DNA of 56,596 nucleotides from Saprospiraceae bacterium (GCA_017985675.1 JAGNXB010000010.1:1-56596), one strand, 5' to 3'. Positions 33,904-43,289 are shown, numbered from the stretch's first letter. Numbers and translations are program-made. Notes: a model not told the origin generated them from the sequence alone.

Positions 33904-34557
33904 ATGCGTTTTTCAATGACATTATCAGCTACCAGCATCATGGCTTTCTTCCTTCTTTTCATAATTCATGCCCCTGTCCTGGCACAAAAAGCCAAATCGC
34001 CTAAATCGATCATTGACGGCATGAATATTCTAAAAAGTAAGGAGATGCTGGAAATCACTTATTGTGATGTTATCCTTCCCCGTGTAAGTGCAAAGCTACA
34101 GGAGGAGGCCAATAAAACATGCCAGACACAAGAGTCCTGTGTGTTGTGCAGGGAACGTCAGTCAAATCAGCGGCTTTATGCATCAATGTATATCCAACCC
34201 GACCCTGAAGTATGTAAGTCTGTATACGTAGGCAATACCACTACAGAACCAACAAGCGACAACGCAAGGGACATTCAGCCTGTAGGTTCAGGAGAACCCT
34301 TCCAGGCTGAGGTAAAACAATCTTCTTGCAGAGACGGAAGCACCAATCTGGAAGTAGCCATCATAGGCAATGTTTTAACTTGTGGGTCAAAGACCTCCAC
34401 ATATAATTTCCTTTGGTCCGTAGACGGCAATAAAGCAGGTCATGAGCGTCTGATTAACTGTGTCTGCGGTAATGAAGCCACTGTGCGGATTACGGATGGA
34501 TCAACAGGCCGATCAGTAACTAAAAAGATCTCCCTGCAGCCGTGTATTAAGAAATAG
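33904..34557 (+). CDS. secreted Cys-rich protein of the caspase locus
   Basis: A 217-residue exported protein with a signal peptide (about 1-28, ending VLAQ). The mature N-terminal half contains clustered cysteines (TCQTQESCVLC). A Thr/Ser-rich spacer leads to a C-terminal beta domain (about 135-217) with more cysteines (SSCRDG, LTCGSK, NCVCGNE and a final PC), suggesting disulfides and an Ig-like fold. I recognise no family. It opens the run of exported caspase-TPR genes and may be their partner or substrate, which is inference from position only. Confidence 0.65.
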   Translation: MRFSMTLSATSIMAFFLLFIIHAPVLAQKAKSPKSIIDGMNILKSKEMLEITYCDVILPRVSAKLQEEANKTCQTQESCVLCRERQSNQRLYASMYIQPDPEVCKSVYVGNTTTEPTSDNARDIQPVGSGEPFQAEVKQSSCRDGSTNLEVAIIGNVLTCGSKTSTYNFLWSVDGNKAGHERLINCVCGNEATVRITDGSTGRSVTKKISLQPCIKK

Positions 34558-34662
34558 GATTGTTTCCTGTTTCCAGCATGGGTAAGTTAAGGCATCGAGT
34601 GATTTATTTTTCGCATTCAGCCATTTCAAGCAATTGAACGTGGGGTTGATCTGTAAATAATT

Positions 34663-34670
34663 TATCTTGG
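34663..34670 (+). promoter_or_regulatory. -7-like element of caspase-TPR gene 1
   Basis: TATCTTGG lies 34 bases before the ATG at 34697, a close variant of TAnnTTTG. Variants with TATCTT also precede the third and fourth caspase genes and the 53312 gene. Confidence 0.4.
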
Positions 34671-34696
34671 GTGGTGAAAAAAATGAAAATCTTCAA

Positions 34697-36871
34697 ATGG
34701 TAAAAGTATTTCATCACTTGTTGGTCTTCATTATTCTTCTTTGGGCAGGATTAAATCCATTCATGCTCAATGCCCAGGTAAAACCCCTCAGCAAAAGTAG
34801 CTCGACTTATGCCGTCGTCATCGGCATCTCCGACTATCAGGATGCAGCTATCCCCGACCTGCGATTTGCGCATAAGGACGCGGAGGCTTTTGCCAATTAT
34901 TTACGTTCCCCTGCCGGTGGCTCACTAAATGAAGATCATCTCAAAGTCTTGACTAACGACCAAGCTACTGCAGGCCGTATTGCGGAGGCATTAGATGCCC
35001 TGGTCGAACAGGTTATGGAGGGCGATCAGGTCATCATCTATTTTAGCGGGCATGGCGATGTGGAGCGTAAGACCGTTTCCCAGCCTGGCTTTCTACTCGC
35101 CTGGGATGCACCCTCTCGCGTGTATATGGGCGGGGGTACTTACTCGCTGGCATTTTTACAGGAGATCGTGACCACTCTGAGTACGCAGAATATGGCGAAG
35201 GTCACCGTCATCACTGACGCCTGCCATGCAGGCAAACTTTCCGGCAGTCAGATCGGTGGTGCACAACTCACCTCTGCCAACCTGGCCAAACAATTTGCCA
35301 ATGAGATTAAAATTCTTTCTTGTCAGCCTAATGAATTTTCGCTTGAAGGTGAGCAGTGGGGTGGCGGCCGTGGATGTTTCAGCTACCATCTGATTGAGGG
35401 ACTTTATGGGCTTGCAGATCGCAATGAGGATGATATTGTGACCGTTGGCGAATTGGATAGATATCTTGAAGACAATGTGACGGGGGAAGCTGCTCCACAG
35501 AGTCAAGTGCCTATGCTTTTGGGCAACAAAACCGAGCCTGTGGCATCGGTGAGCGTTGAGATTTTGGCCGAACTGAAAAAAGCCAAGTCCGAATACATGC
35601 CTGTTTTTGCATCTATTGATGGACGCGGTTTTGAGGACAATATTTTAGCAAAACTCGATTCCAATAATGTCAAAAAATATGTAGCGTTCAAAAAAGCGGT
35701 GGCAGAAAAACGATTTTTCCCTGACTCATCGGTCGTGAACTTACAACCATCAGCCGAAGAACTCTACCTCGCTCTCTCGACCGAACCGGGCCTTGTTCCA
35801 CTCTTAGGAATTATGAAAAGGAATTACGCCGCTGCACTTCAGGATGACGCCCAACAGGCAATTAACAGGTATATGAAAGCGGAGGTGCATGAGCTTAGCC
35901 TCTCACCAAAAACAAAAACCACCCGATACCAGGACTTCCCCCGCCAATTAGCCCGCGCTGCTGAATTGGTGGGTCCCAACCATTACCTCTACCGAACCTT
36001 AAAGGCACGGCAGGCATATTTCGAAGGATTCCCTTTAATTCATGGGGGAGAATTTACACAAGACATGCTCAAAAAGGGAGGTGAAAAATTCCATGAAGCG
36101 CTGTTTTGGGAGCCTGACATGCCGCTTGCATTATTGGGCATGAGTTGGATCCATGGGTTTGGTTTGGCAGTGGCTGATTCTTCTGAATATTATGCACGGA
36201 GGGCGACACTAAATTCGCCTACTTGGATACTACCCTATGTGCGACTTTCGGAGGTTTATTCATCCATGTTACTTGATTTCGACAAGTCAAAGGAATACCT
36301 CGATCTTGCAGCTCAGATTGATTCCACCTCCCCACTTTACTGGGAGGCTGAGGGCGCCTATTATTATTATCAAAATAGTTTTACTGAGGCAGAAGTATTA
36401 TTTAAAAAAATAATAACGACAGCTTCTACATCCAATTGCCTACCCTGTTCGCAAAACTTGTTGGTTCAAATTTACCTCCAACTCGGGCGATTGGATGAAG
36501 CAATGGACGTTGCTCAAAGAATGGTAGTTGCCGACTACACGAATTTTAATTCACACATCACATTGGGTACCGTATTTACAAAAATGGGTAGGTACAAAGA
36601 AGCGGAGCAGGAATTCAGGATAGCTTCTGACCTGTCATCCCTTAAATCCAATCCGGAAATTAATTTTACTTATTGGATGGCTTATATCTACCTCAATCAA
36701 AACGAAATAGAAAAAGCATTTAAATCATTTGAACAATCCATTATACTGGGCTACGACGATTATACCTGGATGCAGGTAGACCCGGATATGGCTCTTCTGC
36801 GTGAAAAGACTGAAACGTGGAAGGCACTCATGACGAAATACTTCCCTGATCAGGTAAAAGCTCAGGAATAA
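34697..36871 (+). CDS. exported caspase (C14)-TPR protein 1
   Basis: A 724-residue protein with a signal peptide (1-27, cut after LNAQ), so it acts outside the cytoplasm. The caspase-like domain (about 30-280) has the catalytic dyad His119 in YFSGHGD and Cys176 in ITDACHAGK, plus ILSCQPNEFSLEGEQWGG. An EF-hand-like loop, DRNEDDIVTVGE, lies at residues 241-252. A conserved linker domain (about 285-430; YAAALQDDAQQAIN) follows, then about six TPR-like repeats, ending LMTKYFPDQ. The longer open frame starts at a TTG at 34667 that overlaps a promoter-like box, so the ATG at 34697 is used. The substrate is unknown; bacterial caspase homologues cut after basic or acidic residues. Nucleotides of the caspase domain are nearly identical to those of gene 2. 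Confidence 0.85.
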   Translation: MVKVFHHLLVFIILLWAGLNPFMLNAQVKPLSKSSSTYAVVIGISDYQDAAIPDLRFAHKDAEAFANYLRSPAGGSLNEDHLKVLTNDQATAGRIAEALDALVEQVMEGDQVIIYFSGHGDVERKTVSQPGFLLAWDAPSRVYMGGGTYSLAFLQEIVTTLSTQNMAKVTVITDACHAGKLSGSQIGGAQLTSANLAKQFANEIKILSCQPNEFSLEGEQWGGGRGCFSYHLIEGLYGLADRNEDDIVTVGELDRYLEDNVTGEAAPQSQVPMLLGNKTEPVASVSVEILAELKKAKSEYMPVFASIDGRGFEDNILAKLDSNNVKKYVAFKKAVAEKRFFPDSSVVNLQPSAEELYLALSTEPGLVPLLGIMKRNYAAALQDDAQQAINRYMKAEVHELSLSPKTKTTRYQDFPRQLARAAELVGPNHYLYRTLKARQAYFEGFPLIHGGEFTQDMLKKGGEKFHEALFWEPDMPLALLGMSWIHGFGLAVADSSEYYARRATLNSPTWILPYVRLSEVYSSMLLDFDKSKEYLDLAAQIDSTSPLYWEAEGAYYYYQNSFTEAEVLFKKIITTASTSNCLPCSQNLLVQIYLQLGRLDEAMDVAQRMVVADYTNFNSHITLGTVFTKMGRYKEAEQEFRIASDLSSLKSNPEINFTYWMAYIYLNQNEIEKAFKSFEQSIILGYDDYTWMQVDPDMALLREKTETWKALMTKYFPDQVKAQE

Positions 36872-36954
36872 GGCTCGTCAATTTTATTATTTAATTTCTC
36901 CTATATTATTTGTCTTTATGTTTTAGGAAAGGTTTTTCATTTAATAAACACCTC

Positions 36955-39507
36955 ATGAAAAATAACATTTGGATTTTTTCTATTGTCATTTTTATATTGG
37001 TGATATTATATTACCCGAGTTCACTCTGTGCCCAAATTAAGCCACTTGTCAAAACAACAGCAACCCACGCTGTGGTCATCGGCATCTCCGACTATCAAGA
37101 TCCAGCAATACCCGACCTGCGATTTGCCCACAAGGATGCAGAGGCCTTTGCCAACTACATGCGTTCGCCGGCTGGAGGCTCACTGGATGGCGATCATCTC
37201 AAAGTCCTGACCAACGAACAGGCTACGGCAGGTCGTATCGCTGAGGCACTTGATGCACTCGTAGAACAGGTAAAAGATGGTGACCAGGTCATCATCTATT
37301 TTAGCGGGCATGGCGATGTGGAGCGAAAGACCGTTTCCCAGCCCGGATTCCTCCTTGCCTGGGATGCACCTTCGCGGGTGTATATGGGCGGGGGTACTTA
37401 CTCGCTTTCCTTTTTACAGGAGATCGTGACCACCCTGAGTACGCAGAATATGGCTAAGGTCACCGTCATCACCGACGCCTGCCATGCCGGCAAACTCTCC
37501 GGCAGTCAGATCGGTGGCGCACAGCTCACCTCTGCCAATCTGGCCCGGCAATATGCCAATGAGGTAAAGATCCTTTCTTGCCAGCCCAATGAATTTTCAC
37601 TCGAAGGCGAACAATGGGGCGGCGGTCGTGGCAACTTCAGTTACCACCTCATAGAGGCCTTATATGGACTGGCCGACCGCAATGCAGACGATATCGTCTC
37701 TGTCGGTGAACTAGACCGATACCTTGAAGACAACGTAACGGGTGAAGCCGCTCCCCAAAGCCAGGTGCCGATTCTGCTGGGAAATAAAACGGAGCGTCTG
37801 GTGACGGTAGATCGTGAATTACTGGCCAGTTTAAAAAAGAACAAGTCCGGACAGATGGCTGTCTTTGCAGCAACGGAAAGCAGGGGCTTCGAGGACGAGG
37901 TACTGGCGAAGGCGGATACCAGCATCCGGGAGATCTATCGGGCGTTCAAGCTGGCGGTACAGGAGAAGCGGTTTTTCTTACCGCTTGAAAACTCGGCGGA
38001 TGAATATTTTACCCAACTCAGCAGTGTAGATGTGCTGTCACCTCTCCTTGGCATCATGAAACGTAACTATGCCGCCGCCCTGCAGGACAACGCCCAGCAG
38101 ACCCTCAACGAATGGCTGAAAACCAGCCAGGATGCTTCCCTGGAAGCCGTTGTTACAAATCGCCTTCCACAAAAAGTGTTTACAGAACAAGTCAGGACCT
38201 ACCCGCGGTGCCTCGATCGGGCGGCGGAACTATTGACGAGCAAGCACTATATGTACGCCGCGTTGATGGCGAGGAAGTATTTTTTCGAGGGCTATATTGT
38301 GGCGAATTCCAACAAGCATCTCAATACGGAACTCGGTGGGCAGGCATTAGCCCTGTTCCGACATTCGCTCGAATGGCAGGCTGACCAGCCGCAGGTATAT
38401 TGGCAGATGAGCCAGGTGTTCGGCTTCAACTTCTTGCAGCCCGATTCACTGGAGCATTATGCACGCCGGGCCATGGAGGTTTACCCAAACTGGAATAGGC
38501 CCTGCTTAGATGCCGCATTTTGGCTTTCCCACAAATACAAGCAACATAACCGGGCAAAACCGTTTTTGGAGATGGCAAGCCGTATTGATTCCAATTCATT
38601 GGAGTTCCAGCTAGTGTGGGCTGTTTTCAATCATGGAATAAAAAACTACACCGAAGCCGAGCAGCAATTTAAAAAGGTCATTGAACTGGACTCGACAGAT
38701 AAGGATTCCTGGAACAATCTTGGGTATTTGTACAACGAAATCCGCCGCTACCCCGAGGCGGAGTTGAACTTTAAAAAAGCCATTGCGCTAGATTCGACGT
38801 ATTGCACTGCTTGGAATAACCTCGGGCTTTTGTACCTAAACACCCGCCGCTACCCCGATTCGGAGTTGGCTTTCAAAAAAAGTGTTGCGCTAGATTCGAC
38901 TAATTCCGTAACCTGGAACGAACTTGGTTATGGTTATCTCCAAACCCGCCGTTACGCCGAAGCAGAGTTGGTTTCAAAAAAAGCACTTGCCTTGGATTCG
39001 ACCCGAATAGCTCCTTGGAACATCCTTGGTCTTGTGTACCTCTACACCAGCCGCTATACCGAATCGGAGTTGGTTTTGAAAAGAGCCATTTCAATGGATT
39101 CGACCAAAACAGTTACTTGGAACAACCTCGGACTTGTGTACCTTAATACCCTCCGCTTCGGCGAAGCGGAGTTTGCTTTTCAAAAAGCCACTGCGCTGAA
39201 TTCGACAAATGCCAACCCACGCAAACACCTCGGCATGGTCTATTTCAAAACCAACCGCCCCGAGGAAGCCCGGCAAAACTTCCTTAAAGCGATTGCGCTC
39301 GATCCAAGCTATGCCCCTCCATTGCTCGGCATGGCTTACCTCCTCGCTTCGGAAGGAAAAACGGAGGAGGCCGTCGGCTACGTAGCGCAGGCCATCGGTA
39401 AGGGTGCCACCCCGGAGCAACTGGAAAAGGACGAAGACCTCGCCCCACTGCGGGCGCAAAAGGAGCCGTGGGAGGCATTGATGAAAAAGTATTTTCCAGA
39501 TCATTAA
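36955..39507 (+). CDS. exported caspase (C14)-TPR protein 2
   Basis: An 850-residue paralogue of the preceding protein with the same order: signal peptide (1-27, ending SLCAQ), caspase domain with His119 (YFSGHGD) and Cys176 (ITDACHAGK), EF-hand-like loop DRNADDIVSVGE at 241-252, and conserved linker (YAAALQDNAQQTLN). The TPR region is longer, with at least eight 34-residue units, six of them in perfect 102-bp register. The end reads LMKKYFPDH. The first half is almost a copy of protein 1 at DNA level, whereas the TPR half is unrelated in detail, so the protease is conserved and the interaction arm has been swapped or expanded. The frame begins with TTG at 36910; I choose the ATG at 36955 that starts the signal peptide. 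Confidence 0.86.
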   Translation: MKNNIWIFSIVIFILVILYYPSSLCAQIKPLVKTTATHAVVIGISDYQDPAIPDLRFAHKDAEAFANYMRSPAGGSLDGDHLKVLTNEQATAGRIAEALDALVEQVKDGDQVIIYFSGHGDVERKTVSQPGFLLAWDAPSRVYMGGGTYSLSFLQEIVTTLSTQNMAKVTVITDACHAGKLSGSQIGGAQLTSANLARQYANEVKILSCQPNEFSLEGEQWGGGRGNFSYHLIEALYGLADRNADDIVSVGELDRYLEDNVTGEAAPQSQVPILLGNKTERLVTVDRELLASLKKNKSGQMAVFAATESRGFEDEVLAKADTSIREIYRAFKLAVQEKRFFLPLENSADEYFTQLSSVDVLSPLLGIMKRNYAAALQDNAQQTLNEWLKTSQDASLEAVVTNRLPQKVFTEQVRTYPRCLDRAAELLTSKHYMYAALMARKYFFEGYIVANSNKHLNTELGGQALALFRHSLEWQADQPQVYWQMSQVFGFNFLQPDSLEHYARRAMEVYPNWNRPCLDAAFWLSHKYKQHNRAKPFLEMASRIDSNSLEFQLVWAVFNHGIKNYTEAEQQFKKVIELDSTDKDSWNNLGYLYNEIRRYPEAELNFKKAIALDSTYCTAWNNLGLLYLNTRRYPDSELAFKKSVALDSTNSVTWNELGYGYLQTRRYAEAELVSKKALALDSTRIAPWNILGLVYLYTSRYTESELVLKRAISMDSTKTVTWNNLGLVYLNTLRFGEAEFAFQKATALNSTNANPRKHLGMVYFKTNRPEEARQNFLKAIALDPSYAPPLLGMAYLLASEGKTEEAVGYVAQAIGKGATPEQLEKDEDLAPLRAQKEPWEALMKKYFPDH
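38710..39321 (+). repeat. six in-register 102-bp TPR repeats
   Basis: Codons for the TPR start TGGAAC (or equivalent) fall at 38710, 38812, 38914, 39016 and 39118, with the equivalent position at 39220, exactly 102 bp apart. The units share long identical DNA stretches, so they were amplified recently and could change copy number by slippage or recombination. Confidence 0.8.
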
Positions 39508-39581
39508 ACGAATTAATATATCGCATAAAGCAAAGAAGAATTGGAACAAATTCAATTAAGATATAGATCGTTGAATTTAAA

Positions 39582-39589
39582 TATCTTAG
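39582..39589 (+). promoter_or_regulatory. -7-like element of caspase-TPR gene 3
   Basis: TATCTTAG lies 27 bases before the ATG at 39609, seven of eight bases matching TAnnTTTG. Identical to the element before the fourth caspase gene. Confidence 0.4.
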
Positions 39590-39608
39590 AGTTCGATATT
39601 CAAAAGTC

Positions 39609-41831
39609 ATGGTAAGAGGGATATTCCATTGCCTCATGATTAGTATGTTTTTATGGGTGGTATGCCATCCAGTCATTTCCTTTGCCCAAATCAAACCGCT
39701 TACCAAAGTTGGTATAACGCGAGCTGTTGTCGTAGGTGTTTCAGATTACCAGGATGATGGTATTGGTGACCTTCAATTTGCCCATAGAGATGCTGCTGCG
39801 TTTGAAGCCTATTTGCGGTCACCTGCTGGAGGCGCTTTAACAGATGAACACCTGTTTGTACTCATTAACGAAGCGGCAACACGTGCGCAGTTTGGTCGTG
39901 CTTTGGAATGGCTACTATCTGAAAGTCAAGCTGGCGATCAAGCCATCATCTATTTTAGCGGGCACGGTGATGTATCAGCCACCTTCTCCGAACCGGGCTT
40001 TTTGCTTTTATGGGATGCTATACCTCAAGTCAGATGGGACGGAGGTACTATGTCTCTTTTCGACGTAAAGGAAAAAATTATTACAATGTCTCTACAAAAT
40101 GATGTGAAAACCATCCTTATTATCGATGCTTGTAAGAGCGGAAAAATCAAATATAGCGACCCGACACTCAGCGGCAAACAAAAAGAAATACAAAACAAAA
40201 ATGAAATAACCCTCTTTTCCTGCCAGCCATCTGAATTGAGTCACGAGGGGCTTCATTGGGGTGATGGTCGGGGTGTATTCAGCTATTACCTTGTAGAAGG
40301 TCTATATGGCAAAGCGGACATCAATACTGATGGTGTGGTAAACGTAAATGAAATTCGTAACTATGTCAAAACAAATGTCGCTGCTCAGATCCATCCCAAA
40401 CAACAAACACCTGAAGTTGTGGGCATTGATGAATTTCCAATTGCTCATGTTGATAACAATCCATTAGCCTCAAACAAGCCACAACATTCAAGTACATTAG
40501 AGACGTTTTATCCTGCATCACCACGTGGGTTCAAAGAAGACCGGATGATGGCGAAGTTAGATACAAACGAACGAAACATCTACCGTGCCTATCAGGAAGC
40601 CCTCAAAACAAAACGATTTTTTGAACCCGCCGATGACTGCGCAGATTTTTACTTCGAGCAACTTATAACAAATGAACACCTGGCCGAGTGGCACAATCAT
40701 CTGCGCTACGACTATGCTGCAGAGTTGCAGGATGATGCGCAACAGATTATCAATAAAATTTTAAAAGTAAACATTGCAGAATTAAATAAATCAACTGTTA
40801 GCCGATTAATTTCTTATAAGCCCCAACTTCGTAATATATCACGAGCTGTAGAACTATTAGGTGAACGTCATTACTATTACAATAATCTAATGTCACGATA
40901 TCATTTATTTACCGGGATTATTTACTATTTAGAAAATCGACATCTCAAAACAGTGGAGAATGGGGAAGCGGTACTCCAACATTATCATAAAGCTGATAGC
41001 TATTATCCTAATAATCCTTTAACTTATTTTTATATATCAGAGTGTTATGCTACTCAATTTAAAAACCAAGATTCTGTAGTTCATTATTTAACTAAAGCAA
41101 TAGAACGCGACCCTGATTGGGTACTACCCTATGCGTACATTGGGCATTACTTATCGCGATATTTTGAACAACCTAAAATCGCCAGAGAATATTTGGACCA
41201 AGGCATTAAGGTTGATCCCGACAACCTGTTTCTTCTTAAAAGTATAGGTAGCTGGCATTACTACCAAAAACAATTTAACGATGCAATATCATACTATAAA
41301 ATAGTCATTACTCGCGATTCTTTTGATTATACGACTTGGGTCAATCTGGCAGCTTGTTATATGAATATAAATAATTACAAACTGGCTGAACATGCCTACC
41401 AACAATCCATAGCTATTGAACCCAATCAACCGAAAGCTTTCTACCATCTTGGCTTTTTATATTATAATGACAATCGGCTCACAGATGCTGAAATTACATA
41501 TCAAAAAGGAATCACACTTGATCCAAAGGACACTAAACTTAAAGCCCGGCTTATCTTAGTCTATTTGGATCAGGAACGATTTGCTGAAGCAGAAGAGGCG
41601 TGTAACTACATTCATTCTGTGGATCCAGGGAACTACAGATACTGGTACTACAAGGCTTGCATCGCTGCCCTTCAAAAAAAAGAAAACGAAGCGCTGGACT
41701 TGATCGATAAAGCACTTCAAGCAGATCAAGAAGCTTTTGGCGCAATCCGTACGTCAAAGTATCTAGCTTCAATACGAGCCAATGTCAAATTTAAAAATCT
41801 TCAAAAAAAATATGCTGACAATTTAAAATAA
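39609..41831 (+). CDS. exported caspase (C14)-TPR protein 3
   Basis: A 740-residue protein, the most diverged of the four. It has a signal peptide (1-27, ending SFAQ), a caspase domain with His119 (YFSGHGD) and Cys175 (IIDACKSGK), and a textbook EF-hand loop DINTDGVVNVNE at 237-248. The conserved linker is YAAELQDDAQQIIN, followed by about seven TPRs and an end of LQKKYADNLK. DNA of the C-terminal half is clearly more AT-rich than that of caspase genes 1, 2 and 4, and the two lipoprotein genes after it share this composition. The lipoprotein gene at 41837 starts 5 bp after its stop, so they form an operon. Confidence 0.85.
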   Translation: MVRGIFHCLMISMFLWVVCHPVISFAQIKPLTKVGITRAVVVGVSDYQDDGIGDLQFAHRDAAAFEAYLRSPAGGALTDEHLFVLINEAATRAQFGRALEWLLSESQAGDQAIIYFSGHGDVSATFSEPGFLLLWDAIPQVRWDGGTMSLFDVKEKIITMSLQNDVKTILIIDACKSGKIKYSDPTLSGKQKEIQNKNEITLFSCQPSELSHEGLHWGDGRGVFSYYLVEGLYGKADINTDGVVNVNEIRNYVKTNVAAQIHPKQQTPEVVGIDEFPIAHVDNNPLASNKPQHSSTLETFYPASPRGFKEDRMMAKLDTNERNIYRAYQEALKTKRFFEPADDCADFYFEQLITNEHLAEWHNHLRYDYAAELQDDAQQIINKILKVNIAELNKSTVSRLISYKPQLRNISRAVELLGERHYYYNNLMSRYHLFTGIIYYLENRHLKTVENGEAVLQHYHKADSYYPNNPLTYFYISECYATQFKNQDSVVHYLTKAIERDPDWVLPYAYIGHYLSRYFEQPKIAREYLDQGIKVDPDNLFLLKSIGSWHYYQKQFNDAISYYKIVITRDSFDYTTWVNLAACYMNINNYKLAEHAYQQSIAIEPNQPKAFYHLGFLYYNDNRLTDAEITYQKGITLDPKDTKLKARLILVYLDQERFAEAEEACNYIHSVDPGNYRYWYYKACIAALQKKENEALDLIDKALQADQEAFGAIRTSKYLASIRANVKFKNLQKKYADNLK

Positions 41832-41836
41832 AAGAA

Positions 41837-42481
41837 ATGAAATTCAGAATCTTATTATTACTTTGTATTACTGCACTTTCTCTGTTGAATTGCAAAACAG
41901 ACAATAGTCAACCCAATAAAGGTGCTGAAGAGGTAGCCTTTCAAGATCCAGAATATCAAATTAAATTTAAAATACCCAATGCCCCCATCGATTCATCCGT
42001 TTATTTCCAATTGAATAACGATGATTCACATAAATTTTACTTAAATGATGAAAGGTATGTAAATATTCACGTTGATTCGAAGGATATCATTCTATTGGTA
42101 GCGGGCACCATTAAAACTACGTTAACCGTTACAGTTGGTTTGAATGTCGTGCGACAATTGCATCTTTGGCTGACTGATCCAACATATATTTTTGATTGCA
42201 ATGCATCCAAGGAGCTTAGAGGTATTGTTCATCCTGGACCAGATTATCCTATTTCTGGGGTAAGGGTCACAAATATGAGTACAACTGTGCATAGTTCCGT
42301 AAGGCCGAATCCAGCAGGCATTTATAAAATGTGTTTTAGTGGGCCTACCCTTCAATACAAATATGCACTGGACAATCATTCCAATAAAATTGAGATGCAA
42401 CTATCTGTTCCATCTGATCCAGATATGCGCATAGACGTTTACCTGACAGATGATAACCCTGTGATTAATCCTAATATATAA
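41837..42481 (+). CDS. AT-rich-island lipoprotein A
   Basis: A 214-residue lipoprotein (lipobox SLLNC, Cys19). An N-terminal beta region of about 100 residues contains YQIKFKIPNAPIDSSVYFQ. A domain like the carboxypeptidase-regulatory fold follows (LRGIVHPGPDYPISGVRVTN, then PNPAGIYKMCF), and the C-terminal MRIDVYLTDDNPVINPN is shared with the next protein. I know no family for the whole. It is only 5 bp behind caspase gene 3. A role as an envelope-anchored partner or inhibitor of that caspase is inference. Confidence 0.7.
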   Translation: MKFRILLLLCITALSLLNCKTDNSQPNKGAEEVAFQDPEYQIKFKIPNAPIDSSVYFQLNNDDSHKFYLNDERYVNIHVDSKDIILLVAGTIKTTLTVTVGLNVVRQLHLWLTDPTYIFDCNASKELRGIVHPGPDYPISGVRVTNMSTTVHSSVRPNPAGIYKMCFSGPTLQYKYALDNHSNKIEMQLSVPSDPDMRIDVYLTDDNPVINPNI

Positions 42482-42517
42482 CTATTTCAACTGAAACATA
42501 TTAAACAAATATCAAAT

Positions 42518-43090
42518 ATGAAATTACTGCGCAACTCCGTAATCTTCTTTATGGTACTTACACAATATCAATGCACATTTAATGTAAAAAGGGTTAAAAC
42601 ATATTCCCATATTACCATTAAAGTTAATCCGTCAAATAATATACAATTAAAGTGGAATGGTACTATTTTTAATAATGGATCCCGCGTTGAAATCTCCAAT
42701 CCAAACTCATTACAGATAATTAGAAGTGGAAGTCTCATTGCTGAACTGTCAATAGATAAGGGTGCTAATGACATTAATGAGATAAACATTACAATAGGTA
42801 ATCAAGGGTCTTGCACAGTCAAAAGATTACATGGCAACGTTTACAATTCAACCAATAATAATTCTCCCATTACTGGTAGACGAGTTTATAAAAATATTTT
42901 TACATCTTCAAGAACTGATAGTTATGGTTATTATTCGCTCTGCTTTGGTGACAAAACTTATGATTATGGTTATACCAAGTTGGGATTGAATAATGACATC
43001 AAAGTTACTGTTAAAAATCAAGAAGATGAAGATTTAAAAATTGATGTGTATTTGGACGATTCTGAACCATTTATTCCTGAACAAGAATAA
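42518..43090 (+). CDS. AT-rich-island lipoprotein B
   Basis: A 190-residue lipoprotein (lipobox TQYQC, Cys19), paralogous to the preceding one. The shared blocks are a G-x-V-x turn (LHGNVYNSTNNNSPITGRRV), DSYGYYSLCF, and LKIDVYLDDSEPFIPEQ at the end. It is the most AT-rich gene in the window, suggesting recent arrival or weak selection on codon use. No catalytic motif is visible. Confidence 0.7.
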   Translation: MKLLRNSVIFFMVLTQYQCTFNVKRVKTYSHITIKVNPSNNIQLKWNGTIFNNGSRVEISNPNSLQIIRSGSLIAELSIDKGANDINEINITIGNQGSCTVKRLHGNVYNSTNNNSPITGRRVYKNIFTSSRTDSYGYYSLCFGDKTYDYGYTKLGLNNDIKVTVKNQEDEDLKIDVYLDDSEPFIPEQE

Positions 43091-43190
43091 TTATGTATCC
43101 TTTAATCGTTGCTCGATTCGAGATACATCCTAATAAATCTTTGAACCAAGGTAACCTCCCCCCACCCCACCAAATACACTGTTATACATA

Positions 43191-43225
43191 GTCAATACCC
43201 TACTTCCCTGAAGGAGGGTATTGAC
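43191..43225. promoter_or_regulatory. 35-bp inverted repeat overlapping the caspase-4 promoter
   Basis: GTCAATACCCT (43191-43201) pairs perfectly with AGGGTATTGAC (43215-43225), with an inner CTTC/GAAG stem. No T-run follows, so it is more like an operator than a terminator. The TTG in its right arm (43221-43223) lies 21 bases before the -7-like TATCTTAG, so a bound protein would cover the -33 region. Confidence 0.55.
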
Positions 43226-43244
43226 CTGTTCGCTATATTGTCGT

Positions 43245-43252
43245 TATCTTAG
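43245..43252 (+). promoter_or_regulatory. -7-like element of caspase-TPR gene 4
   Basis: TATCTTAG lies 45 bases before the ATG at 43290, identical to the element before caspase gene 3, with a possible -33 TTG in the adjacent inverted repeat. Confidence 0.4.
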
Positions 43253-43289
43253 TAGCTTGTATCATCTTTCATCATCAGTGTGTTGATCA

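Noticed and set aside
43191..43225. Intrinsic terminator of the lipoprotein genes
   Set aside because: The stem is strong but no T-run follows, and it overlaps promoter-like elements of the next gene.
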